40,983 bases of DNA from Brevibacterium sp. (GTDB lineage: Bacteria > Actinomycetota > Actinomycetes > Actinomycetales > Brevibacteriaceae): contig JAPSIC010000011.1 of the NCBI GenBank assembly GCA_031179165.1, forward strand, positions 1-40,983, read 5' to 3'. This document shows positions 8,793 to 16,712 of the stretch, piece after piece (position 1 is the first letter of the stretch; every line of letters starts with the position of its first letter). A program made the position numbers and the translations under genes. The notes beneath the pieces were generated by a model. That model ran no database searches, was not told where the DNA came from, and saw only the letters and a program-made list of their open reading frames with translations.

Positions 8793-8836
8793 GGGGCCTC
8801 GACCGTCACGAGCCGGCGCGCCGGTCGGAGGCTCAT
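8789..8836 (-). CDS. Possible 15-codon linker ORF between oxidoreductase and TetR
   Basis: A tiny frame (MSLRPARRLVTVEAP) whose ATG overlaps the oxidoreductase stop in an ATGA string and whose stop overlaps the TetR start in another ATGA. It may only carry ribosomes across the gap for translational coupling. It has no known homologue that I recognise and could be chance in GC-rich DNA. Confidence 0.2.
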   Translation of the reverse strand: MSLRPARRLVTVEAP

Positions 8837-10818
8837 GCCGCCCCCGGTTGCGCGCGGGCCAATCGGGTCGCGGCCACCAGTCCTTCGTAGACCGCCTCCT
8901 CCACGGTCCGCGGTGCCACCGCGTCGCCGATGCGCTGCACGCCCGCCGAGCCGAAGTCGAGGTCGGGGACCACGGACCGGGGTGCGGCCGAGACGATCGT
9001 GGCGGCCACCCCGCTGACCTCGTGGACGATCTCGCACAGCGTCGACTGGAGGTAGCCGGTGTCGGAGTCGACGCCGACGAGGCGGGCATCGCCCAGGAAT
9101 TCGACCCCGGCCCGCAGCGCCTGGGAGACGAGCAGGGTGCGCGTGTACTGCTGCATCCCGGCGCCCGCGAAGTTCGCCGCGGTGGCCAGGGTGACGGGCA
9201 CCTTCCTCTCGGCCAGGCGCAGCGCGATGCCGAGGCCGATCCAGTCACCCTTCCAGTCGGTGACGAGGACCCGTCCCCGCGGCAGCGCCGGTTCCGTGCT
9301 CAGGTAGTCGCGGGCCCCGATGATCAGGGCGTCGTCGGCGACCTCAAGGGACGGCATCCGCTCGGCGGCTCCGGTGGCGACGATGACATGATCGGGCGCC
9401 AGGCGATCGAGGACCTCCTGGGTCACCGGCGTCGAGGTCCGGATCTCGACCCCGGCGCGGACCGCCTCGGCGGTCAGGTTCGTCGCCGCCCCGCCGAACT
9501 CGGAGCGGTAGGGCAGCTTCTCGGCCAGCAGCACCATCCCGCCGAGGCGGGAGCGCGCCTCGCACAGCACGACCTCGTCACCCTGCTCGGCGGCGACGGC
9601 GGCGGCCTTGAGCCCGGCCGGTCCTCCCCCGATGACGAGGACCGTCCGCCGGGTCCGCACCCGCGGACGGGGCAGGAAGGTGAGTTCGCGACCGGATTCC
9701 GGGAACTGGATGCACGAGATGCCCACACCCATCTGGAAGTGCCCGATGCAGGCCTGGTTGCAGCCGATGCAGGCGCGGATCTCATCGACGGCGTCGCGTT
9801 CGGCCTTGGCGGCCATGTCCGGGTCGCAGATCATCGCGCGGGTCATCACCGCCATGTCGGTCCGACCCTCGGCGATCGCCAGCTCCGCCTCGTGCGGCTG
9901 GTTGATCCGACCGGCGACCATGACGGGTCTGTCGGTGACCTTCTTGACCTGGGCGGAGAGGTTGGCGGCATAGGCGGGTTCGATCTGCATCGACGGCACG
10001 ATGTGCACCGCGCCCTGCAGGGTCGAGGAGTCTCCCGCGGTGATCGAGTAGTAGTCGAGGCAGTCGAGCTCGTCGAGGTGCTTGATGAGGTCGAGGATCT
10101 CCGCGGCGACCAGGCCCTCCTCCGTCTTCTCCTCCCCCGACAGCCGGATCCCGACCACGACGTCAGGTCCGACGGCGGCACGGACCCCGGCGACCACCTC
10201 GGCGAGGAAGCGGCGGCGATTGGCCGGGCTGCCGCCGTACTCGTCGGTGCGGGTGTTGATCCTGGGGTTGAAGAACTGGATCGGCAGGTAGCCGTGGCTG
10301 GCGACGATCTCGACCCCGTCGATGCCGCTGGAGGCGATCCGGGCGGCGGCCGTGGCGTATCCGGCGATGATCTCCCGGACCACCTCGGTGCTCAGGGCCT
10401 CGGGGACGACCTTGAACCGCTCCTGCGGTTCGTCGCTCGGCGCGACCGCGCGCGGGGCCATTCCGCGCTCGCCGTCCATGACCTCACGGCCGGGGTGGAA
10501 GAGCTGGGCGAAGACCGTGGCCCCATGGCGGTGGACCGCCTCGGCGACGGCCCTGTACCCGGGCACGGACGAGTCGTCGGTGGCCATGAGGACATGGCTG
10601 GTGTAGCGGGCGGTCTCGTGGACGCCGGAGACCTGGAGGACGATGAGGCCGCAGCCGCCCCTGGCCCGGGCCTCGTGGTAGGCGACGAGGTCCTCGCCGA
10701 TCATCCCGTGGTCGTCGAGGACCGTGTCGTGACCCGAGGACACGATCCGGTTGCGGATGGTTCTCGATCCCAGGGTGATGGGTTCGAAGAGGTGCGGAAA
10801 GAGTTGAGACACGATCAT
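8833..10818 (-). CDS. OYE-type FMN/FAD/4Fe-4S oxidoreductase (2,4-dienoyl-CoA reductase-like)
   Basis: A 661-residue multidomain flavoprotein. Residues 1 to about 330 are an Old Yellow Enzyme TIM barrel, with LFEPITLGSRTIRNRIV at the start and the family run FNPRINTRTDEYGGSPANR. A four-cysteine cluster at about 349-368 (CIGCNQACIG, then ISCIQ) binds 4Fe-4S. From about 394 comes the dinucleotide-binding motif VIGGGPAGLKAA of the FAD/NAD(P) domain. Relatives include 2,4-dienoyl-CoA reductase, trimethylamine dehydrogenase and N-methylproline demethylase; I cannot choose among them, though the GHDTVLDDHGMIG stretch resembles demethylase-type members. It is followed by a TetR gene, so it is probably induced by its substrate. 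Start ATG 10818 gives the expected barrel N-terminus. Confidence 0.88.
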   Translation of the reverse strand: MIVSQLFPHLFEPITLGSRTIRNRIVSSGHDTVLDDHGMIGEDLVAYHEARARGGCGLIVLQVSGVHETARYTSHVLMATDDSSVPGYRAVAEAVHRHGATVFAQLFHPGREVMDGERGMAPRAVAPSDEPQERFKVVPEALSTEVVREIIAGYATAAARIASSGIDGVEIVASHGYLPIQFFNPRINTRTDEYGGSPANRRRFLAEVVAGVRAAVGPDVVVGIRLSGEEKTEEGLVAAEILDLIKHLDELDCLDYYSITAGDSSTLQGAVHIVPSMQIEPAYAANLSAQVKKVTDRPVMVAGRINQPHEAELAIAEGRTDMAVMTRAMICDPDMAAKAERDAVDEIRACIGCNQACIGHFQMGVGISCIQFPESGRELTFLPRPRVRTRRTVLVIGGGPAGLKAAAVAAEQGDEVVLCEARSRLGGMVLLAEKLPYRSEFGGAATNLTAEAVRAGVEIRTSTPVTQEVLDRLAPDHVIVATGAAERMPSLEVADDALIIGARDYLSTEPALPRGRVLVTDWKGDWIGLGIALRLAERKVPVTLATAANFAGAGMQQYTRTLLVSQALRAGVEFLGDARLVGVDSDTGYLQSTLCEIVHEVSGVAATIVSAAPRSVVPDLDFGSAGVQRIGDAVAPRTVEEAVYEGLVAATRLARAQPGAA

Positions 10819-10854
10819 CCTTGATCCATGCGGGTGAGACCTGACCCATTATTC

Positions 10855-10866
10855 ATATCATGATAT
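10855..10866. promoter_or_regulatory. AT-rich 12-bp palindrome before the oxidoreductase-TetR operon
   Basis: ATATCATGATAT is a perfect palindrome 37 bases upstream of the oxidoreductase ATG, in a strikingly AT-rich patch. The flanks extend the symmetry imperfectly (TTCA on the left, TTGAA on the right). Position and form suit an operator for the TetR protein encoded downstream. Confidence 0.45.
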
Positions 10867-10897
10867 TGAAAACATGGGAACAGGTCGGGGCTGGCAC

Positions 10898-10990
10898 TCA
10901 GGACTCGCGGTCAGGGCTGGGAGTCAGGTCCCCCACTCAGAGCTCGCGACCGGGGTTTGGCAGGTCCTGTTTCAGAGATCGCGGCCGGGG
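10898..10990. repeat. Three degenerate copies of the zinc-peptidase gene's 3' end
   Basis: Read on the plus strand: TCAGAGATCGCGGCCGGGG (10972-10990, holding the stop and last codons), TCAGAGCTCGCGACCGGGG (10937-10955) and TCAGGACTCGCGGTCAGGG (10898-10916). The offsets are 35 and 39 bases. The two outer copies are non-coding and fill much of the 153-base gap to the oxidoreductase gene. Confidence 0.75.
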
Positions 10991-11844
10991 ACGGAGAAGG
11001 AGTCGCAGGAGCCGAGCCCGTTCCGATAGCCTTCGGAGAACCAGTTCTGCCGCTGTTCGCTGGTCCCGTGAGTGAAGCTCTCCGGGTTGACGAAGCCCGA
11101 CTGCGATTGGATGTGGTCGTCGCCGACGACGAACGCCGCGTTGAGCGCGTCGCGCAACTGGCCGTCGGTGGGCGTTTCGAGGTAGGCGACGCCGTTGTCG
11201 TCGGTCAGCGTCGTCACCTCTCCCAGCCACGCCCCGGCATAGCAGTCGGCCTGCAGCTCCATCCGCACCCCGTTGCTGCTGGGACCGGTGCCGTTGTTGG
11301 GATGCTCGTCCATCGTGCCGGTGATGTTCTGGATGTGGTGGCCCCATTCATGGCCGACGATGTAGAGCTGGGCGAGCTCCCCCGCCGAGGCGCCGAAGCG
11401 TTCGCGCATCACGTCGAAGAAGTCCGGGTCGATGTAGACACCCTGGTCCGAGGGGCAGTAGAAGGGGCCGACGGCGTTCGAGGCGGTTCCGCAGCCCGTC
11501 GACGTCTGCCCGTCCACGACGGTCATCCGCGGTGCCTGGTAGCCCTCGACGTGCTGGGCCCAGTAGTCGTCGAGGACGACCTGCGCTCCGGCCATCCGGC
11601 AGTCGATGGACCGGTTGGCGTCCTCACCGGTGTCGCACTGGGACAGGGACGACTGGTTCGATGAGTCCGCCCCGGGCTCACCGGTCCCCTCCCCCATCAG
11701 GCCGGTGACGTCGATGCCGAGCAGGGGGCCGACGAGGAAGACGAGGAGTCCGACGACGCCCACACCCCCACCGGCGATGCCGATGGTGCGTCCGCGCCGG
11801 TGAGTCGAGTGGCCGCTGATGTCGGCGTCGGGGTTGAAGGTCAT
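10972..11844 (-). CDS. Neutral zinc metallopeptidase, YpfJ family
   Basis: Predicted membrane-anchored zinc peptidase of 290 residues. It begins MTFNPDADISG, the typical start of this family, which fixes ATG 11844 over an ATG 51 bases further upstream. A hydrophobic segment follows (IGIAGGGVGVVGLLVFLVGP, about residues 22-41), placing the catalytic part outside. The zincin motif HEWGHHIQ begins at residue 165, and MELQADCYAGAW supplies the probable third ligand, as in Pfam Zn_peptidase_2. Physiological substrate is unknown for the family. No ribosome site precedes the ATG; TATCTT six bases upstream suggests a leaderless mRNA. The 3' end is duplicated twice downstream. Confidence 0.9.
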   Translation of the reverse strand: MTFNPDADISGHSTHRRGRTIGIAGGGVGVVGLLVFLVGPLLGIDVTGLMGEGTGEPGADSSNQSSLSQCDTGEDANRSIDCRMAGAQVVLDDYWAQHVEGYQAPRMTVVDGQTSTGCGTASNAVGPFYCPSDQGVYIDPDFFDVMRERFGASAGELAQLYIVGHEWGHHIQNITGTMDEHPNNGTGPSSNGVRMELQADCYAGAWLGEVTTLTDDNGVAYLETPTDGQLRDALNAAFVVGDDHIQSQSGFVNPESFTHGTSEQRQNWFSEGYRNGLGSCDSFSVPGRDL

Positions 11845-11850
11845 GGTCTT

Positions 11851-11856
11851 AAGATA
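11851..11856 (-). promoter_or_regulatory. Candidate -10 box giving leaderless metallopeptidase mRNA
   Basis: TATCTT on the minus strand, then AAGACC, then the ATG. This is the same 6-base spacing as at dapA. No Shine-Dalgarno is present. The 65-base gap also serves the divergent acyltransferase gene, where GAGAAT ends six bases before its ATG. Confidence 0.4.
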
Positions 11857-11909
11857 CCCACTCGCGGGCAGCTCACCCGCGGGCGCGTCTCCCATGTGAG
11901 AATCGGTGC

Positions 11910-13193
11910 ATGTCCTCCCACTCCGGTCCCGCCTCGGCGACGGTCCTCGATCGGCTCAACCCTGCCGGCCGGCTCGTCGGCCTCGATGTCGCTCGGGGTC
12001 TCGCGCTGTTCGCGATGATGGTCACGCACATCATCGCGATGACGGATGCGGGCGGCGACCCGACCTGGGCCGCGGTGTTCTCGGGCAAGGCCTCGGCGCT
12101 GTTCGCCGTCCTCGCCGGCTGCTCGCTCGTGCTCTCGACCCGCTCCCGGTTGGACCGGCCGGGCGCCGGACTGCGCACCGTCGCACCGAGTGTGCTCATC
12201 CGGGCCGCGGCGATCACCGTCATCGGTCTGTGCCTGGGCACCGTTTCGACGTTCTTGGCGGTGATCCTCGTCAACTACGGGATCATGTTCGCCCTCGCCC
12301 TGCTCTTCCTCCGGCTGCGCGCCCGCTGGCTGTTCGTGCTCAGCCTGACGTGGATGCTGCTCAGCCCGGTGGCGTCGATGCTCCTCCGCAGTCAGCTGGG
12401 GCTGTCGCCGAGCTACCTGCCGATGTCGTGGTTCGATCTCACATCTCCGCTGACGATGCTCAAGGATCTGGTGTTCACCGGCTACTACCCGATCCTGCAG
12501 TGGATGTCCTACCTCCTGCTGGGCATGGCCTGCGCGAAGCTCGACGTCCGCCGGCACCTGGTCGGCCTCTTCGTCGGCGGGGTCGCGATGGCCGCCGTCG
12601 GCAAGGCGGCGTCCTGGATCCTGCTCACCGTCGCCGGCGGCGGGGCGGTCCTGATCGAGGCCTCCGAACGGTTCGGGATCGACCTCGGTGCCGCCCTGTT
12701 CACGGGCAGCTTCGGAGTGACACCGACGACGTCATGGTGGTGGCTGGCGATCTCCGGGCCGCATTCGGGAACTCCGTTCGACCTCCTGCTGACCGGAGGG
12801 ACGTCCGTGGCGGCGATCGCGGTGTGCCAGGCCGTCGTCGTCCTGCTGGGGCGGTGGTCCTGGGTGCTCGCACCGGTGAGCGCGCCCGGTTCGATGCCCT
12901 TGAGCGTCTACAGTGCCCACGTCGTCCTGCTCCAGATCACCCACCCTCTGATCGGTCGCAATCCGGCCTTCGGGGAGCTCGCGACCTCCCGGGAGCTCAC
13001 GGAGTTCGCACTCCATGGGATCTGCTTCTCCCTGCTGGCGATCGGATGGAAGCTCGGCATCGGCCCGCGCGGTCCGCTCGAGGCGGGGATCGCGGCGCTC
13101 ATCGGCTCCTCCGCGCCGGTGTCGGAAGGCGGGCCGGGGGTCGAGGTGCGGGACGGCCGGGACCCCGACCGGCGGCCGGAGTCGGAGACCTGA
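11910..13193 (+). CDS. Multi-pass membrane protein, HGSNAT/DUF418-like acyltransferase
   Basis: A 427-residue integral membrane protein with about ten hydrophobic helices. The N-terminal pattern RLVGLDVARGLALFAMMVTH, with an R-x-x-x-LD-x-x-R-G-x-A core and an early-helix histidine, is shared by the heparan-alpha-glucosaminide N-acetyltransferase, DUF1624 and DUF418 families. The C-terminal half has SAPGSMPLSVYSAHVVLL and a GICFSLLAIGWKL helix, as in DUF418. Such proteins are thought to move acyl groups across the membrane onto sugars or cell-wall polymers; the substrate here is unknown. The last 40 residues are hydrophilic and acidic. It diverges from the metallopeptidase with only 65 bases between and converges on the small membrane protein gene. 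Confidence 0.8.
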   Translation: MSSHSGPASATVLDRLNPAGRLVGLDVARGLALFAMMVTHIIAMTDAGGDPTWAAVFSGKASALFAVLAGCSLVLSTRSRLDRPGAGLRTVAPSVLIRAAAITVIGLCLGTVSTFLAVILVNYGIMFALALLFLRLRARWLFVLSLTWMLLSPVASMLLRSQLGLSPSYLPMSWFDLTSPLTMLKDLVFTGYYPILQWMSYLLLGMACAKLDVRRHLVGLFVGGVAMAAVGKAASWILLTVAGGGAVLIEASERFGIDLGAALFTGSFGVTPTTSWWWLAISGPHSGTPFDLLLTGGTSVAAIAVCQAVVVLLGRWSWVLAPVSAPGSMPLSVYSAHVVLLQITHPLIGRNPAFGELATSRELTEFALHGICFSLLAIGWKLGIGPRGPLEAGIAALIGSSAPVSEGGPGVEVRDGRDPDRRPESET

Positions 13194-13205
13194 CGCAGGC
13201 TCGCC

Positions 13206-13231
13206 GCGCGCTCAGCAGCCGGCGCGCTCAG
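13206..13231. repeat. 16-base-offset duplication at a gene's stop codon
   Basis: GCGCGCTCAG at 13206-13215 and again at 13222-13231. The second copy contains the stop codon (minus strand TGA) of the small membrane protein gene; the first lies in the 34-base convergent gap. The GCGCGC pieces could also pair as a short hairpin. Confidence 0.6.
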
Positions 13232-13674
13232 GCGCGGGAACGGTATATTCCGATGGCCTTGCGCATCGTGGCCCGGGCCCGCTTCCGGTCTCCGCTGGCG
13301 TCGTAGGCGCAGGAGAGCCGGAACCAGGAGCGCCAGTCATCCGGTGCAGCCTCGGCCTCCTGCTGGTACTGGCCGAACGCCTCGTCAGCGGCCGACTGCA
13401 CGATCCTGCCGCCGGGGGTCCGGGGCAGGTCGTCGACGGGCAGCCCGCCCTCGGCCTCGAGGATCTTCGCGAGCCGCTCCATCCGGGTGCCGAACAGGAG
13501 CTCCATGACCAGCGCCCAGGCGCCGACGACCGGCAGGACGATGAGTGCGATGCCCATGAGCTTGGGGACGAGCTCGGGTTCACGGAGCAGGATCAAGGCC
13601 CGCTGCCCCATCAGGATGAAGTAGAAGACGAGCAGCACGGAGACGATGACGGCTCCGATCTTGGCCTTCGACAT
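13228..13674 (-). CDS. Small two-helix membrane protein with TPR-like tail
   Basis: A 148-residue protein of unknown function. Two transmembrane helices (about residues 6-24 and 40-62) are followed by a soluble tail. Its end, DDWRSWFRLSCAYDASGDRKRARATMRKAI, split here as DDWRSWFRLSCAYDASG and DRKRARATMRKAI, looks like one tetratricopeptide repeat. Its ATG shares one base with the dapB stop (TGATG), so it is translationally coupled to dapB. A membrane protein of this type next to dapB recurs in actinobacteria, as far as I recall, but no role has been assigned that I know of. Confidence 0.8.
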   Translation of the reverse strand: MSKAKIGAVIVSVLLVFYFILMGQRALILLREPELVPKLMGIALIVLPVVGAWALVMELLFGTRMERLAKILEAEGGLPVDDLPRTPGGRIVQSAADEAFGQYQQEAEAAPDDWRSWFRLSCAYDASGDRKRARATMRKAIGIYRSRA

Positions 13675-14423
13675 CAGAGGTCGAGCAGATTCTCGAGGCC
13701 GTGGACAAGTCCCCTGGTGTCGCCGATCGCGCGCACCGCCGTGATGATGCCGGGCATGAACGCCGAGGTGGAGAACGAGTCCGTGCGGATCGTCAGGGCT
13801 TCGCCGCTGGTGCCGAAGTGGATCTCCTCGGAGGCGGTCATGCCCAGTTGCCGGATGGCGTGGACGTGGATGCCGTCGATGACCGCTCCCCTGGCTCCGT
13901 CGGGGTCGAGCTCGGTGGCGTCGGGCACCGGCGGCAGTCCGGCCGCGCTGCGGGCGGCGGCGATCCGCTGGGCGGTGTGCACGGCGGTCCCGGAGGGCGC
14001 GTCGAGCTTGCGGGGGTGGTGGATCTCGACCACCTCGGCGGAGTCGAAGTACTTGGCGGCCACCTCGGCGAAGTGCATGGCCAGGACGGCGCCGATGGAG
14101 AAGTTGGGGGCGATGAGGACGCCGGTGTCGGGGTGCGTGCCGAGAAGGTCACGCAGGCGGTCCAGCCGCTCGGCGTTCCAGCCGGTGGTGCCGACGACGG
14201 TGTCGATGTCGTGCTCGACGAGGAAGCGGACGTTGTCCTCGGTCGAAGCGGGCACGGTGAGTTCGACCGCGACGTCGACCTCGTGCTCGAGCAGGCTGTC
14301 GAGGGAATCGCCGCGGCCGAGGGCGGCGACGAGTTCGAGGCCCTCGGCCTCGTTGATGGCGTTGACCGCCTGGGTTCCCATGCGTCCCTGCGCACCGATG
14401 ACTGCTGCCCGAATTGGGTTCAT
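13674..14423 (-). CDS. dapB: 4-hydroxy-tetrahydrodipicolinate reductase
   Basis: NAD(P)H-dependent reduction of the DapA product in the diaminopimelate/lysine pathway. It has 249 residues, with the Rossmann motif AVIGAQGRMG at residues 7-16, the loop VVGTTGW, and the catalytic block VVEIHHPRKLDAPSGTA holding the catalytic histidine and the substrate-binding lysine. The ATG at 14423 was chosen for the AAGGAG ten bases upstream and because the protein then begins MNPIRAAVIGA; an earlier start adds a 22-residue non-homologous tail. A TAGACT at 14458-14463 (minus strand) is a good -10 box. It is coupled to the downstream membrane protein. Confidence 0.96.
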   Translation of the reverse strand: MNPIRAAVIGAQGRMGTQAVNAINEAEGLELVAALGRGDSLDSLLEHEVDVAVELTVPASTEDNVRFLVEHDIDTVVGTTGWNAERLDRLRDLLGTHPDTGVLIAPNFSIGAVLAMHFAEVAAKYFDSAEVVEIHHPRKLDAPSGTAVHTAQRIAAARSAAGLPPVPDATELDPDGARGAVIDGIHVHAIRQLGMTASEEIHFGTSGEALTIRTDSFSTSAFMPGIITAVRAIGDTRGLVHGLENLLDL

Positions 14424-14506
14424 GTGCTCAAACTCCTTGCTCGATTCGTCGCAGGCCAGTCTAGCGACTCCCCGCCGCCGCACCGTCACCGCGCCCGGAC
14501 GCGACC

Positions 14507-14540
14507 GACGGCGGCCCGGACAGGTGTCCGAACCGCCGTC
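14507..14540 (-). terminator. Hairpin terminator of sodA
   Basis: The minus-strand RNA folds as GACGGCGG-UU-CGGACA, loop CC, UGUCCG-GG-CCGCCGUC: 16 pairs counting two U-G wobbles. It begins 19 bases after the sodA stop. No U-run follows, as is common in GC-rich actinobacteria. Confidence 0.75.
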
Positions 14541-14558
14541 AGGCTGGGGCTGGAGCGA

Positions 14559-15185
14559 TCAGCCGAGCAGGAGTCCCTTGGTCTGGGAGACCGCGCGGTC
14601 GAAGCGGGCGCCGGCGTCGGCCCAGTTGACGATGTTCCACCAGGCCTTCACGTAGTCGGGCTTGACGTTCTGGTAGTCGAGGTAGAAGGCGTGCTCCCAC
14701 ATGTCGAGCTGGAGGATCGGGGTGCCGCCGAGCTGGATGTCGGACTGCTGGTCCTTGAGCTGCTCGATGAACAGGTTGCCGCCGAGCTGGTCGTAGACGA
14801 GGACGGCCCAACCGGAGCCCTGGATCGTCGTGGCCGCAGTGGTGAAGTGCTCACGGAACTTGTCGAACGAGCCGAACTGGTCGTCGATGGCCGCGGCGAG
14901 TTCACCGACGGGCTTGTCGCCGCCGTCCGGGGACATGTTGTTCCAGAAGATGGAGTGGTTGACGTGTCCGCCGAGGTTGAACGCGAGGTCGCGGGTCAGC
15001 TTCGGCACCACGGCCAGGTTTCCGCTTTCACGGGCTTCCGCCAGCTGTTCGATGGCGGTGTTGGCACCCTTGACATAGGTTGCGTGGTGCTTGTCGTGGT
15101 GCAGCTCCATGATGCGAGCCGAGATGTGCGGCTCGAGTGCGGAGTAGTCGTAGGGCAGTTCCGGCAGAGTGTACTGCTCAGCCAT
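14559..15185 (-). CDS. sodA: Superoxide dismutase, Mn type
   Basis: Converts superoxide to oxygen and hydrogen peroxide. It has 208 residues and starts [20 protein letters not shown]. Metal ligands are seen in [10 protein letters not shown] (first His), NHSIFWNN (second His) and [11 protein letters not shown] (Asp and third His). The glycine pair in [12 protein letters not shown] and the glutamine in [11 protein letters not shown] favour manganese over iron, following the usual Mn/Fe signatures; cambialistic use cannot be excluded. The ATG at 15185 follows AGGAGG at ideal spacing; the longer frame back to 15269 lacks homology. It is monocistronic with its own promoter and terminator. Confidence 0.96.
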   Translation of the reverse strand: MAEQYTLPELPYDYSALEPHISARIMELHHDKHHATYVKGANTAIEQLAEARESGNLAVVPKLTRDLAFNLGGHVNHSIFWNNMSPDGGDKPVGELAAAIDDQFGSFDKFREHFTTAATTIQGSGWAVLVYDQLGGNLFIEQLKDQQSDIQLGGTPILQLDMWEHAFYLDYQNVKPDYVKAWWNIVNWADAGARFDRAVSQTKGLLLG

Positions 15186-15237
15186 GAGATTCCTCCTGAA
15201 GAGAATTGATCCCCACCGTTGCGGTGGCTTCGTTTCG

Positions 15238-15266
15238 ACCCTATAACAGGGCCTCATCCCGGACAA
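15238..15266 (-). promoter_or_regulatory. sodA promoter and leader hairpin
   Basis: Minus strand: -35 TTGTCC (15266-15261), a 17-base spacer and -10 TAGGGT (15243-15238). The leader of about 45 bases contains a 6-bp hairpin, CCACCG-TTG-CGGTGG on the plus strand (15213-15227), before the ribosome site. Confidence 0.6.
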
Positions 15267-15405
15267 CACGGTCGAGCGCCGGGCTATTCCAGATGACAGC
15301 AGATGACGGTGCCACCCATGCTCGACATCAGTGCTGGTAGACGGGTGTGCGCGAGTTCAGGGCGCCCGTGCCTCATGCGTCCGGCGCCTCGGAGCTCCAG
15401 GTGCC

Positions 15406-16572
15406 TCAGGGCAGGTTCCGGGAGATGAGCAGGCGCATGATGTCGGAGGTGCCCTCCTCGATCTCCTCGAGCTTGGCATCGCGCATCCACTGCTCGACCG
15501 GATGCTCACGTGAGTAGCCCCAGCCGCCGAGGGTCTGCACCGCCGCCCAGGTGCAGAACATCGCCGTCTCGGAGGCGCTCAGCTTCGCCATCGCCGCCGA
15601 GGCGGTCACCTTCTCCCGGGCCACCGCGTCTCCGGCGTCGATCATCCGCGCCGTGTTGAGCACCTGCAGCCAGGCCGCGTCGATGCGTGAAGCCATATCG
15701 GCCAACCGGAAGGCCACGGCCTGGTGGTCGATGATCGTCTTTCCGAACTGGGTCCTCTCCCGCGCGTAGTCGCGGGCGTACTCGTAGGCGGCCCGGGCGG
15801 TGCCGAGCGCCGCGGCGCCGAGGACGACACGGGAGATGTCGAAGGTGCGCATCAGCCCGTAGAAGCCCTGCCCCTCCGCGCCGAGCAGGTTGGACTCGGG
15901 GACGAAGGCGTCGGAGAAGAAGACCTCCCGGCACACGATGGCCCGCTGCCCCATCTTCTTCATCGGCGCCCCGAACTCCATGCCCTCCGTGCCCCGCTCG
16001 AGCAGGAAGGCGCTGACTCCCTTGGAGCGCTGGGAGGTGTCGGTCTTCGCGAACACGACGTAGTAGTCGGCCAGGCCGGCGTTCGAGATCCAGGCCTTCT
16101 GCCCGCCCAGCCGGTAGCCGCCCTCGACCCTGTCGGCGCGGGTGATGATCGATGCCGAGTCGGATCCCGATCCGGGCTCCGTCGTCGCCAGGGCCGTGAA
16201 CTTCGGCGAGGTGCCGGTCAGGGGTCGCAGCCACTGCTCCTTCTGCTCGTCCGTGCCCAGCGCCAGGATCGGGTCGGCGAAGAAGCCGTTCGAGCACAGG
16301 AAGTTCCCGATACCCGGGTCCCCGAAGCACAGCTGCTCCTGGACGAGGCACTGGGTGAAGACGTCGGTGAACCCACCGCCGCCGAACTCCTCGGGGATCA
16401 TGAAGTCGGTGATCCCGACCTTCGCGGCCTCGCCGAACAGCTCGACCGGTGATTCGGTGTCGGCCTCGTCGACGAGGCGGCCGGCGGGCCGGATCTTCTC
16501 CGTCGCGAAGGTGCGGCACAGGTCGATGATGGCGTCCTGCTCGTCGGACAGGGGCCACGGTGTGTAGCTCAT
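15406..16572 (-). CDS. Acyl-CoA dehydrogenase
   Basis: FAD-dependent alpha,beta-dehydrogenation of an acyl-CoA. It has 388 residues beginning MSYTPWPLSDEQDAIIDLCR. It shows the family signature in ALATTEPGSGSDSA, the FAD-binding QKAWISNAGLADYY segment, RTQFGKTIIDHQAV, and a C-terminal EEIEEGTSDIMR holding the catalytic-base glutamate position of short- and medium-chain enzymes. It is last in the dehydrogenase/synthetase/decarboxylase cluster, 140 bases after the ThDP enzyme, with its own AAGGA site. This suggests the CoA ester made by the neighbouring synthetase is oxidised here to an enoyl-CoA. Chain length and branching of the substrate cannot be read from the sequence. An 8-base TGAGGCAC spanning its stop recurs 32 bases downstream. 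Confidence 0.93.
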   Translation of the reverse strand: MSYTPWPLSDEQDAIIDLCRTFATEKIRPAGRLVDEADTESPVELFGEAAKVGITDFMIPEEFGGGGFTDVFTQCLVQEQLCFGDPGIGNFLCSNGFFADPILALGTDEQKEQWLRPLTGTSPKFTALATTEPGSGSDSASIITRADRVEGGYRLGGQKAWISNAGLADYYVVFAKTDTSQRSKGVSAFLLERGTEGMEFGAPMKKMGQRAIVCREVFFSDAFVPESNLLGAEGQGFYGLMRTFDISRVVLGAAALGTARAAYEYARDYARERTQFGKTIIDHQAVAFRLADMASRIDAAWLQVLNTARMIDAGDAVAREKVTASAAMAKLSASETAMFCTWAAVQTLGGWGYSREHPVEQWMRDAKLEEIEEGTSDIMRLLISRNLP

Positions 16573-16639
16573 GGAGGTTCCTTCTTCTCTGCGCTCTGCG
16601 GTGAGCGAGTGGGTGTGGTGGGTGAACGTGTGGTGGTGA

Positions 16640-16672
16640 GCGTGTGGCGGGCGTGTGGCGGGTGTGTGGCGG
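16640..16672. repeat. Three tandem 11-bp repeats in the cluster
   Basis: GCGTGTGGCGG twice and GTGTGTGGCGG once, head to tail, in the 140-base gap between the ThDP enzyme and the acyl-CoA dehydrogenase. Related GTGTGG words continue to about 16605. G-rich on the plus strand. No gene or clear promoter is seen in the gap. Confidence 0.8.
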
Positions 16673-16712
16673 GTGAACGGCGCGGCCCGGGTCGTGCTGG
16701 CCGGGGCCGGGC

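Noticed and set aside
11845-11895. A longer start for the zinc peptidase at 11895
   Set aside because: It would remove the divergent promoter region and precede the family's usual MTFNPDADISG start.
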